A DNA stretch of 64,000 nt from DAOUBF01 sp034432795 (GTDB lineage: Bacteria; Chloroflexota; Anaerolineae; DSLN01). Position numbers and translations under genes: made by a program. The notes beneath the pieces are model-generated. The model did no database searches. It had not been told where the DNA came from and saw only the letters and a program-made list of their open reading frames with translations. Below are positions 1-6,885 of this stretch, one piece after another (position 1 is the stretch's first letter; each line of letters begins with the position of its first letter). The stretch lies in assembly GCA_034432795.1 (NCBI GenBank), contig DAOUBF010000078.1:62001-126000 (forward strand), in the 5' to 3' direction.

Positions 1-639
1 CCCATCTCAACAGGCACCAACAATGTCTTCCCCTACATGATTGAGGGCACTGTGGCCGGGCTGGCCGCCGGGCTGGTCGCGGCACAGGCGGTAGATGTGG
101 AGCGGGTGGCCTTCAACACCAAGCGGCTGGAAGTGCACGCCGATGGTCAGTTGGTGGACATCGCCCTGATTGACGTGGTGGTGTGCACGGACCTGTTCAT
201 CGGCAGCCGGGCCTTGTGGGACCCGGCACGCATCCGGGAGATGGTCCTGGCCCGCGCCCAGCCCGGCAGCATCGGCCTGTCTGCGGTGGGCAGTTGTCTG
301 CACCCTGTTGACGCTCGGGACGGCACGGGGATGTATGTGCAACTTGGGGAGGGCGGCAGTCGGGTGCTGGCGCCGATCGCGCCCGGCCTGATCGTTCCGG
401 TGGCGATTCACCACTACCGGCTCCTGTCCCTGGGGGATGAGGTGGTCCTGAACTCCGGCCCGTGCACGGTTGCTCTGGATGGGGAGCGCTCCCTGGAGAT
501 GGGCCAGCATCAACACCTGACTGTGCGCCTGACGAACCAGGGGCCGCGGGTGGTGGACATCGGCGCGTGTATGGCCGAGGCGGCGCGCGCTGACGTGTTT
601 CGGACCCCTCACCCCATCCCTCCTCTGCACGAGGGATAG
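1..639 (+). CDS. acoX: AcoX-like ATP-NAD kinase family protein, C-terminal part (5' truncated by window)
   Basis: The frame is open from base 1 and the first residues read STGTNNVFP followed by EGTxAGLAAG, a hallmark of the AcoX branch of the ATP-NAD kinase family found in acetoin operons. About 212 residues are visible and the N-terminal nucleotide-binding part lies outside the window. AcoX is not a subunit of the dehydrogenase; its role in acetoin catabolism is unclear. It directly precedes acoA, which supports the assignment. The last dozen residues (from about RTPHPIPP) are encoded by a C-rich palindromic repeat also seen elsewhere in the window, so the native C-terminus may have been extended by repeat insertion. 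The family call is fairly secure; the exact function is not. Confidence 0.8.
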   Translation, partial: PISTGTNNVFPYMIEGTVAGLAAGLVAAQAVDVERVAFNTKRLEVHADGQLVDIALIDVVVCTDLFIGSRALWDPARIREMVLARAQPGSIGLSAVGSCLHPVDARDGTGMYVQLGEGGSRVLAPIAPGLIVPVAIHHYRLLSLGDEVVLNSGPCTVALDGERSLEMGQHQHLTVRLTNQGPRVVDIGACMAEAARADVFRTPHPIPPLHEG

Positions 640-685
640 GGGCTGCCTGCCCTCCCCCTGGATGGAGGGTCAGGGAGAGGGTGAG
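601..685. repeat. C-rich/G-rich inverted repeat (family of six copies)
   Basis: A run of CCCTC-type sequence is followed by GAGGG/GGAGGG runs, giving two adjacent imperfect hairpins. Related copies occur near 10789-10850, 32001-32044, 41337-41400, 43779-43866 and 43988-44040. This copy encodes the end of acoX and fills the acoX-acoA gap. Confidence 0.6.
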
Positions 686-808
686 TTTCCCTCTCAACGG
701 GATAAAGGAGGTGAGACTCTGAGCGAAGGGTAACGCTTCTACCTATTGCATCCGGCGCATTGCTAGGTGACGACGGGACCATTCAAGATGCTGAAAGGAG
801 GCAATCCC

Positions 809-1795
809 ATGGAAGTCAGCAAGGAGAAGCTCATTGACCTGTACCGCCTGATGGTCAGGATCCGCACATTTGAGGAGACCGTCGGCGGGCTATATTGGGA
901 GGGGAAGACACCCGTCTTCAACATTGCTGCCGGGCCAATCCCAGGCGAGATGCACCTCTACAGTGGCGAAGAGGCCGTGGCTGTCGGTGTTTGCGCCCAC
1001 CTGCGGCCCGACGACGCCGTGACCGGCACCCATCGCGCCCATGGCCACCTGATCGCCAAAGGGGTTGACCTCAAGCCGATGATGGCCGAGTTGTTCGGCA
1101 AGAAGACCGGTCTGTGCCAGGGCAAGGGCGGCCATATGCACCTGTTTGACGCTAAGCTGCACTTCGGCTGTGGCGGCATTATTGGCGGTGGCATCCCTCA
1201 CGCCGTGGGCGCGGCTCTGGCCTTCAAGATGCAGGGCCGGGACAATGTGGCGGTGTCCTTCTTCGGCGAAGGTGCTGCTAACATCGGCGCGTTCCACGAA
1301 AGCCTGAACCTGGCCGGGTTGTGGAAACTGCCGGTCGTGTTCGTCTGCGAGGACAACCTGTACGCCATCTCCGTGCCCAAAACCAAGTCCACCTCGGTCC
1401 GGTCCAATGCCGAGCGGGCGACGGGCTACGGCATGCCCGGCGTGCTGGTGGACGGGATGGATGTGATGGCCGTTTACGAGGCGGCCGGCGAAGCTATTGC
1501 CCGGGCCCGGCGGGGTGAGGGGCCGTCTCTTATTGAATGCCTGTGTTACCGCTATCGGGGTCACTTTGAGGGCGACCCCCAGGCCTATAAGCCAGCCGGT
1601 GAGGAAGAGGAATGGCGCAAGAAGGACCCTATCCCCCGCTTCGCCGAAAAGCTGATCAAGGACGGGGTCCTCACCCAGGCCGATGCCGAGCGCATTCAGC
1701 AGGAGGAGACCGCCGCGGTCAATGCGGCCGTTGAATTTGCCCGCCAAAGCCCCTACCCGGAGCCGACCGAGGCGTTGCAGCACGTCTTCGCCTGA
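809..1795 (+). CDS. acoA: Acetoin/2-oxoacid dehydrogenase E1 alpha subunit
   Basis: This 328-residue thiamine-diphosphate-dependent E1 alpha subunit decarboxylates the substrate and, with E1 beta, passes the acyl group to lipoyl-E2. The TPP motif GEGAANIGAFHESLN and the downstream PVVFVCEDN match the E1 alpha family, as does the HRAHGHL segment near residue 80. I chose ATG 809 because AAAGGAGG lies 7 bases upstream; an in-frame GTG at 767 has no such site. acoX upstream and acoB 41 bases downstream favour an acetoin dehydrogenase, but pyruvate or branched-chain oxoacid substrates cannot be excluded from sequence alone. Confidence 0.9.
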   Translation: MEVSKEKLIDLYRLMVRIRTFEETVGGLYWEGKTPVFNIAAGPIPGEMHLYSGEEAVAVGVCAHLRPDDAVTGTHRAHGHLIAKGVDLKPMMAELFGKKTGLCQGKGGHMHLFDAKLHFGCGGIIGGGIPHAVGAALAFKMQGRDNVAVSFFGEGAANIGAFHESLNLAGLWKLPVVFVCEDNLYAISVPKTKSTSVRSNAERATGYGMPGVLVDGMDVMAVYEAAGEAIARARRGEGPSLIECLCYRYRGHFEGDPQAYKPAGEEEEWRKKDPIPRFAEKLIKDGVLTQADAERIQQEETAAVNAAVEFARQSPYPEPTEALQHVFA

Positions 1796-1836
1796 GGAAT
1801 CCGGGTCTCTGATCGCCAATGACAGGAGGAAGCAAA

Positions 1837-2844
1837 ATGGCACAGCGAGTTATCCCCATGTATCAGGCCATTGCCGAGGCCATTCGGCAGGAGATGGAGC
1901 GCGACTCACGTGTGTTCGTCATGGGCGAAGATGTGGGCCTGTATGGCGGCATCTTCGGCGCCACCTATGAGTTGTGGAAGCGCTTCGGCGACGAGCGCGT
2001 ACGGGATACGCCCATCTCAGAAATGGGCTTTGTCGGTGCCGCCGTAGGCGCTGCGCTGGAAGGGATGCGCCCCATCGTGGAGGTGATGTTCATTGACTTC
2101 ATTGGCGCCTGCTTTGACCAGGTCCTCAACCACATGTCCAAGATCTACTACATGTCCGGCGGCCAGATGAAGGTGCCTGTGGTGCTCATGACAGCCATCG
2201 GCGGGGGCTACAACGACGCCGAACAGCACTCCCAATGCCTGTACAGCCTCTTCGCCCACCTGCCCGGTATCAAAGTCGTCGTCCCCTCCACACCTTACGA
2301 TGCCAAAGGCCTGATGATTCAGGCCATCCGCGACGACAACCCGGTGATGTACTTCTTCCACAAGGGGCTGATGGGCCTGCCCTGGATGAGTATTATTGAG
2401 GCGACCTGGGCCCCGGTGCCTGAGGAGCCTTACACCCTCCCCTTTGGCGTGGCCGACGTCAAGCGGGAGGGCACGGACGTGACCATTGTGGCCGTGGCCA
2501 TGATGGTCCATCGCGCATTGGAGGCGGCGGAGACGCTGGCGAAGGAGGGCATCAGCGCCGAGGTGATTGACCTGCGCACCCTGGTGCCGCTGGACAAGGC
2601 CGCCGTCATCAACTCGGTAAAGAAGACCCATCGGCTGCTCATTGTGGACGAAGACTATAAGAGCTTCGGCCTGGCCAGCGAAATCGCCTGCCTGGTGGCC
2701 GAAGAGGCCCTGGACTATCTGGACGCCCCGCCCAGGCGGCTGGCCGTGCCCGATGTGCCTATCCCTTACAGCGATACCCTGGAGGATTTCGTCATCCCCA
2801 GCGCGGCCAGCATCGCCGCCGCGGTGAAGTCGTTGGTGGCATAG
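1837..2844 (+). CDS. acoB: Acetoin/2-oxoacid dehydrogenase E1 beta subunit
   Basis: This 335-residue transketolase-like E1 beta subunit pairs with acoA to form the alpha2beta2 E1. The family pattern is clear: VFVMGEDVGxYGG near the N-terminus, DTPISEMGFVGAAVGAAL, then the C-terminal transketolase domain with EVIDLRTLVPLD. ATG 1837 is chosen because AGGAGGA sits 6 bases before it; the in-frame ATG at 1819 lies upstream of that site. It is spaced tightly after acoA and 26 bases before acoC, consistent with one transcript. Confidence 0.92.
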   Translation: MAQRVIPMYQAIAEAIRQEMERDSRVFVMGEDVGLYGGIFGATYELWKRFGDERVRDTPISEMGFVGAAVGAALEGMRPIVEVMFIDFIGACFDQVLNHMSKIYYMSGGQMKVPVVLMTAIGGGYNDAEQHSQCLYSLFAHLPGIKVVVPSTPYDAKGLMIQAIRDDNPVMYFFHKGLMGLPWMSIIEATWAPVPEEPYTLPFGVADVKREGTDVTIVAVAMMVHRALEAAETLAKEGISAEVIDLRTLVPLDKAAVINSVKKTHRLLIVDEDYKSFGLASEIACLVAEEALDYLDAPPRRLAVPDVPIPYSDTLEDFVIPSAASIAAAVKSLVA

Positions 2845-2870
2845 CCGTGTGAGGCGCGGAGGAGACGGGA

Positions 2871-4208
2871 GTGGCCACACAAATTATCATGCCCAAACTG
2901 GGTATGGCCATGGTTGAGGGGGCCGTGGTCAAATGGGTGAAGCGTGACGGCGAGACGGTCAATCAGGGCGATCCCCTCGTTGTAGTGATGAGCAAGAAGA
3001 TCAGCTACCAGATTGAGGCGCCGGCCACCGGGATCGTCCGCCATGTCGCGCAGGAGAAGGAGACTCGGCCGGTGGGGGCGGTCATCGGGTACATTCTCGC
3101 CCCAGGTGAGGCCCTGCCTGAGGTTGCCCCACCGCCGGCCGCTGCTCCGGCTGCGGCGGCGCCCGCGACGGCTCCAACGCCAGCGGCCCCATCGCCTGAG
3201 GCTGCGCCCTTCGTCCCGGCGTCACCGGCGGCCCGGCGGCTGGCCAAAGAACTGGGCATAGACCTGGCTCAGGTTATCGGCACCGGCCCTGAGGGCCGGA
3301 TCACGGAAGCCGATGTGCAGCGCGCTGCCGAGGAGCGCGCCAGAGCAGCGGCGCCGCCGGCAGGTGCCCCCGCCGAGGTGCTGGCTTCGCCTATGGCCAG
3401 GACGCTGGCCCGGGAACACGGGATTGATCTGGCTCAGGTAAAGGGCACGGGTGCGGGTGGCCGCGTCACCGAGAAGGACGTCCTGGCCTTCATTGAGGCC
3501 CGCAAGGTAGGGGCACCCCTCGTGGGTGCCCCTCCACCGCGGGCCATCCCCTTCATCGGTATGCGCCAGGTGATCGCGCAGCGCATGAGCGAGAGCCTGC
3601 AGAGCATGGCCCAGGTGACGCTGCTGACAGAGGCCGATGTCACCGAGACCGTGCGGCTGCGAGAACGGCTCAAGCAGCGCTATGACCTGAGTTACACCGA
3701 CATTATCGTGAAGGCCGTGGCGGTGGCCCTGAAGGAGCACCCTCTGCTCAACGCCACCCTGGTCGGCGAGGAGATTCAACTCCTGACAGAGGTCCACATT
3801 GGGGTAGCGGTGGCGCTGGAGGACGGCCTGATTGTGCCAGTGGTGCGGGATGCGGATAAAAAGACCCTTCAGGAGATCGCCCAGGAGACGAAGCGGCTGG
3901 CGGAAGGAGCGCGGGCCGGGACGCTGACGGTGGACGAGGTCACAGGGAGCACCTTCAGCATCACCAACCTGGGGATGTACCACGTGGATGGGTTCACGCC
4001 TATCATCAACCCGCCTGAGGCGGCCATTCTGGGGGTGGGCCGCATTGTGGAGAAGCCGGCTATCTACCAGGGTGAGATCGCCAAACGGGCGATGCTGACG
4101 CTGAGCCTGACCTTTGACCACCGGCTGGTGGATGGGGCCCCGGCAGCCGCCTTTCTGGACCGGGTGAGGGAGTTGCTGGAAACGCCGGCCTTGATCTTTG
4201 CGCAGTAA
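2871..4208 (+). CDS. acoC: Dihydrolipoamide acyltransferase E2 with two E3-binding domains
   Basis: The core acyltransferase of the complex, 445 residues, starting at GTG 2871 after GGAGGAGACGGG. Domains in order: lipoyl domain (about 1-77), a Pro/Ala linker, two peripheral subunit-binding domains (about 117-152 and 171-209, each with GIDLAQV and a GR-T motif), and the catalytic domain (about 224-445) with the active-site DHRLVDG at 416-422. Two oddities are visible. The lipoyl site reads SKK (41-43) rather than the usual TDK, with K43 as the probable lipoylated lysine. The linker at residues 214-222 is encoded by a perfect palindromic repeat. A duplicated E3-binding domain could increase AcoL occupancy; this is inference. 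Confidence 0.92.
   Translation: MATQIIMPKLGMAMVEGAVVKWVKRDGETVNQGDPLVVVMSKKISYQIEAPATGIVRHVAQEKETRPVGAVIGYILAPGEALPEVAPPPAAAPAAAAPATAPTPAAPSPEAAPFVPASPAARRLAKELGIDLAQVIGTGPEGRITEADVQRAAEERARAAAPPAGAPAEVLASPMARTLAREHGIDLAQVKGTGAGGRVTEKDVLAFIEARKVGAPLVGAPPPRAIPFIGMRQVIAQRMSESLQSMAQVTLLTEADVTETVRLRERLKQRYDLSYTDIIVKAVAVALKEHPLLNATLVGEEIQLLTEVHIGVAVALEDGLIVPVVRDADKKTLQEIAQETKRLAEGARAGTLTVDEVTGSTFSITNLGMYHVDGFTPIINPPEAAILGVGRIVEKPAIYQGEIAKRAMLTLSLTFDHRLVDGAPAAAFLDRVRELLETPALIFAQ
3510..3532. repeat. Perfect 9-bp inverted repeat inside acoC linker
   Basis: GGGGCACCC, a 5-base loop and GGGTGCCCC lie in frame in the linker before the E2 catalytic domain. They resemble the GGGGCAC-type palindromes at 16257 and 35928, suggesting a repeat tolerated in a flexible linker. 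Confidence 0.75.
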
Positions 4209-4307
4209 AGACAACATTTTGGGGGCAGGCGTTCTCTAACGCTGTGCGCATTAGCAGCGCTTGCTCTGGTGTTTCCCGTCGTGCCCTTGCAAAGCCATCG
4301 CGCATCC

Positions 4308-4336
4308 TTGACGTAACTGCAAATTGTAACTACAAT
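4308..4336 (+). promoter_or_regulatory. Putative promoter of the BrnT-BrnA module
   Basis: TTGACG, 17 bases and TACAAT. The -10 box ends only 3 bases before the brnT ATG at 4340, so the transcript would be leaderless or start inside the first codons. It would give the module its own promoter within the aco operon. Confidence 0.5.
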
Positions 4337-4339
4337 CCT

Positions 4340-4653
4340 ATGGAATTCGAGTGGGACGAAGACAAACGTCAATCCAATATTCGCAAGCATGGAATTGACT
4401 TCGTTGATGTACCTACAGTCTTTGATGGCTACACTGTCACTATAGAAGATACACGCTTCGCCTCGACGAGCCACGCTATCTCACGATTGGGCTTCTCAAG
4501 GGACGTGCGGTTGTCGTAGCACATACCGAGCGCGAAGATAAGATACGCATTATTTCGGCTAGAAAGGCAACCAGGAATGAAGAAATCGCGTATTTCGAAC
4601 AAATCACTGACCGATTGGAAGCGGCTCGACGCGCTAAGAGACGCAGACATTGA
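4340..4653 (+). pseudogene. brnT: BrnT-family toxin, frameshifted
   Basis: BrnT is a RelE-like ribonuclease toxin. The first frame (ATG 4340) gives MEFEWDEDKRQSNIRKHGI and continues to EDTRF near 4459. The rest of the family pattern (LDEPRYLTIGLLKGRAVVV, then HTERED and IRIISARKAT) continues in another frame from 4462 to the stop at 4651-4653. One base therefore appears to be missing near 4458-4462. The first frame alone would end at 4519 as a 59-residue fragment. This may be natural inactivation of the toxin or a sequencing error. Its 3' end overlaps brnA by 77 bases, the usual arrangement for this module. Confidence 0.8.
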
Positions 4654-4873
4654 TCTGTCTGATATCCCAGAAATTACACCAGAGATGTTTGCTAAAGCAG
4701 TGGTGCGTCGCGGTTTGAAACCTGTCCCCAACAAGGTACCAATCACGCTACGCTTAGATCGTGATGTGCTGGAATGGTTTAAGAAGCAGGGACGCGGTTA
4801 CCAGACGCGTATTAACGCACTGTTGAGAGCCTACATGGAAGCGCACGAACGGGAAACACGCGCTCCCCGATGA
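4577..4873 (+). CDS. brnA: BrnA-family antitoxin
   Basis: A 98-residue protein ending in a ribbon-helix-helix-like segment (KVPITLRLDRDVLEWFKKQG, then RINALLRAYMEAH), as in BrnA, which neutralises BrnT and represses its own operon. The DLSDIPEITPEMF stretch is also typical. The gene appears intact although its toxin partner is frameshifted, so it may persist as an orphan antitoxin. Base composition is visibly lower in GC than in the flanking aco genes, which suggests acquisition by transfer. Confidence 0.85.
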   Translation: MKKSRISNKSLTDWKRLDALRDADIDLSDIPEITPEMFAKAVVRRGLKPVPNKVPITLRLDRDVLEWFKKQGRGYQTRINALLRAYMEAHERETRAPR

Positions 4874-5051
4874 CGGCATAGGTACGGCGTTCGGCAGTGT
4901 GGCCTTAAAGACACAGTTCTTGTAGGTGGTATGCACAGCAAGAGAGCACGGCCGTAAACATACGCCTGCTTCCATCGCGGTTGTCTCGGCGAAGGTTTAT
5001 AATCAAATCGGATGAAGAGAAAGTTATGCATGCCAAGGGGAGGGTTTGATT
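4874..5051. other. AT-richer gap between two toxin-antitoxin modules
   Basis: No gene is supported in these 178 bases. A TATAAT box is present at 4998-5003 but has no convincing -35 partner. A GGGGAGG ribosome-binding site lies just before the next gene. Confidence 0.5.
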
Positions 5052-5252
5052 ATGCGCACAGTTCAGGAAATTGAACAAGCAATTTCTCAATTATCGCCAG
5101 AAGAACTGGCCCGTTTCCGAGAGTGGTTCTATGAATTTGATGCAGAGGCATGGGACAAGCAATTTGAGACAGATGCCAGGGCCGGAAAACTTGACAAGCT
5201 GGCCAACCAGGCTATCGCTGATTTTCGCGCAGGCAAGTCCGAAGAGCTATGA
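5052..5252 (+). CDS. Small antitoxin of a RelE/ParE-type module
   Basis: A 66-residue acidic protein (MRTVQEIEQAISQL, then SPEELARFREWFYEFDAEAW) of the kind that precedes small RelE/ParE toxins. The mid-portion is predicted helical and it ends with a charged tail. A TTG six bases upstream is an alternative start; AGGGGAGGG upstream can serve either. The stop overlaps the toxin ATG by 4 bases, which indicates translational coupling. Confidence 0.75.
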   Translation: MRTVQEIEQAISQLSPEELARFREWFYEFDAEAWDKQFETDARAGKLDKLANQAIADFRAGKSEEL

Positions 5253-5503
5253 AGCATTTTGCCAGCCCTTCGTTTCGGGAGCGGTATCGTAATCTACCGC
5301 CATCCATCCAGGACCTGGCAAACCGAAGCTTCGAGCTGCTCAAGGTGAACCCTGATCACCCTTCCTTGCACTTGAAGAAGGTGGGAAAGTACTGGTCTGT
5401 GAGAATAGGTAGAAAGTATCGCGCTTTGGCGGTTGAAATAGAGGAGGGCTTACTTTGGTTCTGGATCGGCACACATGCCGAATACGATAAATTGGTACGG
5501 TGA
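5249..5503 (+). CDS. RelE/ParE-family toxin
   Basis: An 84-residue protein whose C-terminal half (KVGKYWSVRIGRKYRALAV, then WFWIGTHAEYDKLV) matches the RelE/ParE fold signature with the conserved R-x-x-RYRAL strand. Such toxins are usually mRNA interferases or gyrase poisons; which type applies here cannot be read from the sequence. It ends one base before the acoL start codon, so the module is wedged exactly between acoC and acoL. It could be co-transcribed with the operon. Confidence 0.82.
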   Translation: MKHFASPSFRERYRNLPPSIQDLANRSFELLKVNPDHPSLHLKKVGKYWSVRIGRKYRALAVEIEEGLLWFWIGTHAEYDKLVR

Positions 5504-5504
5504 T

Positions 5505-6863
5505 ATGGATGCCGATCTCATAATTCTAGGAGGAGGCCCGGCGGGCCTGGCGGCGGCCACACGCGCACGGGAACGCGGGGCACAGGTCCTGCTGGTGGAA
5601 CGGGAACATCTGGGGGGAACGTGCCTGCATCGCGGGTGTGTCCCCACCGTCGCCAGCGTGGAGATGGCCCATCTCCGCCGCCGGGGCCGGGACGCACGCG
5701 CCTGGGGATTGGGCCTGGCTCTGGAGGCGCCGGACTTCCCCACCCTGCGCCAGCAGCGCGATAAGATCATCCAGCGCCTGCACAGCACCATTCACTTCCA
5801 ACTGGAACAGAGCGGTATCCAGGTCGTGCGCGGGGATGCTCGTGTGGTGGGACCGGGCGCGGTGGAGGTTGAAGAGCCTGCTGGCCCGAACCGTGTTCTG
5901 CGCGCCCCACGCCTGATCCTGGCCACCGGTTCGTCTTTCGTCCTGCCAGCCATTCTAGGCGCCGCTGAACCTGGGGTTCTGACCACCGATCATGCTCTGG
6001 ACCTGGACCAGCCACCGTCAAGCCTGGTTGTGATCGGCGGGAACTTCATCGGGGTGGAGTGGGCGGTCTTCTTTCATACCTTTGGTTCTCAGGTCACCCT
6101 GGTAGAAGAAGGCCCCCAACTCCTGCCCCGTGAGGACCCGGAGATCGCCGAGGCCCTTCAGTTTGTGCTGGAAGAGATGGGGGTCCGGGTTCGGCTGCAG
6201 TTTCCTGTCCAGGCCATCACCACAACGTCTCAGGGCCAGAAGCAGGTGCAAAGTGCCAATGGCAGCGCGGAAGTGGCTGATAAGGTCCTGATCTCAGACT
6301 GTCGCCGGCCCTTCGTGCCCGCTGGGGTAGGGGTCCGGGTTGAGGGGGGCGCGGTGATGGTGAGTGAGTCTCAACAGACTGCCCAGCCCCAGGTCTACGC
6401 CGCCGGCGATGTGACCGGGGGCTGGATGCTCTCCGATTTCGCCCGCGCCCAGGGGCTGGTGGCCGCGGAGAACGCCCTCGGCGGCAGGGCCGCGTTGGAT
6501 GCCCGCGTTGTCCCCCGCGTTTACCACAACCCGCCGGAAGTCGGGGCGGTGGGGCTGACAGAGCCGGAGGCCCAGGCGCAAGGGATCGCTGTGGTCATCG
6601 GGCGGGCCGACCTGGGGGGCAACGCCCGTGCTCTGACCCTGGGGCAACCGCTGGGTTTGGTGAAGGTCCTGGCCCAGAAACCGCACGGCAAGCTGATCGG
6701 GGTGCACATCCTGGGCGCCTACGCGACAGAGTTGATCGCCCAGGCGGCCCTGGCGTTGCGCCTGGAGGCGCTGGCCGAAGACCTGGCCGGAATGGTCGTG
6801 GGCCATCCCACAGTGGCGGAAGCCCTGGCCGAAGCCGCCCAGGATGCCGCAAGGCAATTGTGA
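5505..6863 (+). CDS. acoL: Dihydrolipoamide dehydrogenase (E3)
   Basis: A 452-residue FAD-dependent disulfide oxidoreductase that reoxidises the dihydrolipoyl group of E2 with NAD+. Seen are the FAD motif GGGPAGLAAATRARERG, the redox pair in GGTCLHRGCVP (C40, C45), the NAD-binding VVIGGNFIGVE, a YAAGDVTGG FAD contact, and the C-terminal catalytic HPTVAE. ATG 5505 is used; the frame extends upstream into the toxin gene, but that part does not resemble the family. Its position two toxin-antitoxin modules away from acoC suggests an originally continuous operon. Confidence 0.92.
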   Translation: MDADLIILGGGPAGLAAATRARERGAQVLLVEREHLGGTCLHRGCVPTVASVEMAHLRRRGRDARAWGLGLALEAPDFPTLRQQRDKIIQRLHSTIHFQLEQSGIQVVRGDARVVGPGAVEVEEPAGPNRVLRAPRLILATGSSFVLPAILGAAEPGVLTTDHALDLDQPPSSLVVIGGNFIGVEWAVFFHTFGSQVTLVEEGPQLLPREDPEIAEALQFVLEEMGVRVRLQFPVQAITTTSQGQKQVQSANGSAEVADKVLISDCRRPFVPAGVGVRVEGGAVMVSESQQTAQPQVYAAGDVTGGWMLSDFARAQGLVAAENALGGRAALDARVVPRVYHNPPEVGAVGLTEPEAQAQGIAVVIGRADLGGNARALTLGQPLGLVKVLAQKPHGKLIGVHILGAYATELIAQAALALRLEALAEDLAGMVVGHPTVAEALAEAAQDAARQL

Positions 6864-6885
6864 AGACCCGCAGGTCTGGCCCAGT

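Noticed and set aside
4340..4653. Programmed -1 frameshift in brnT
   Set aside because: The region around 4458-4462 has no slippery heptamer or obvious downstream pseudoknot; a plain one-base loss is simpler.
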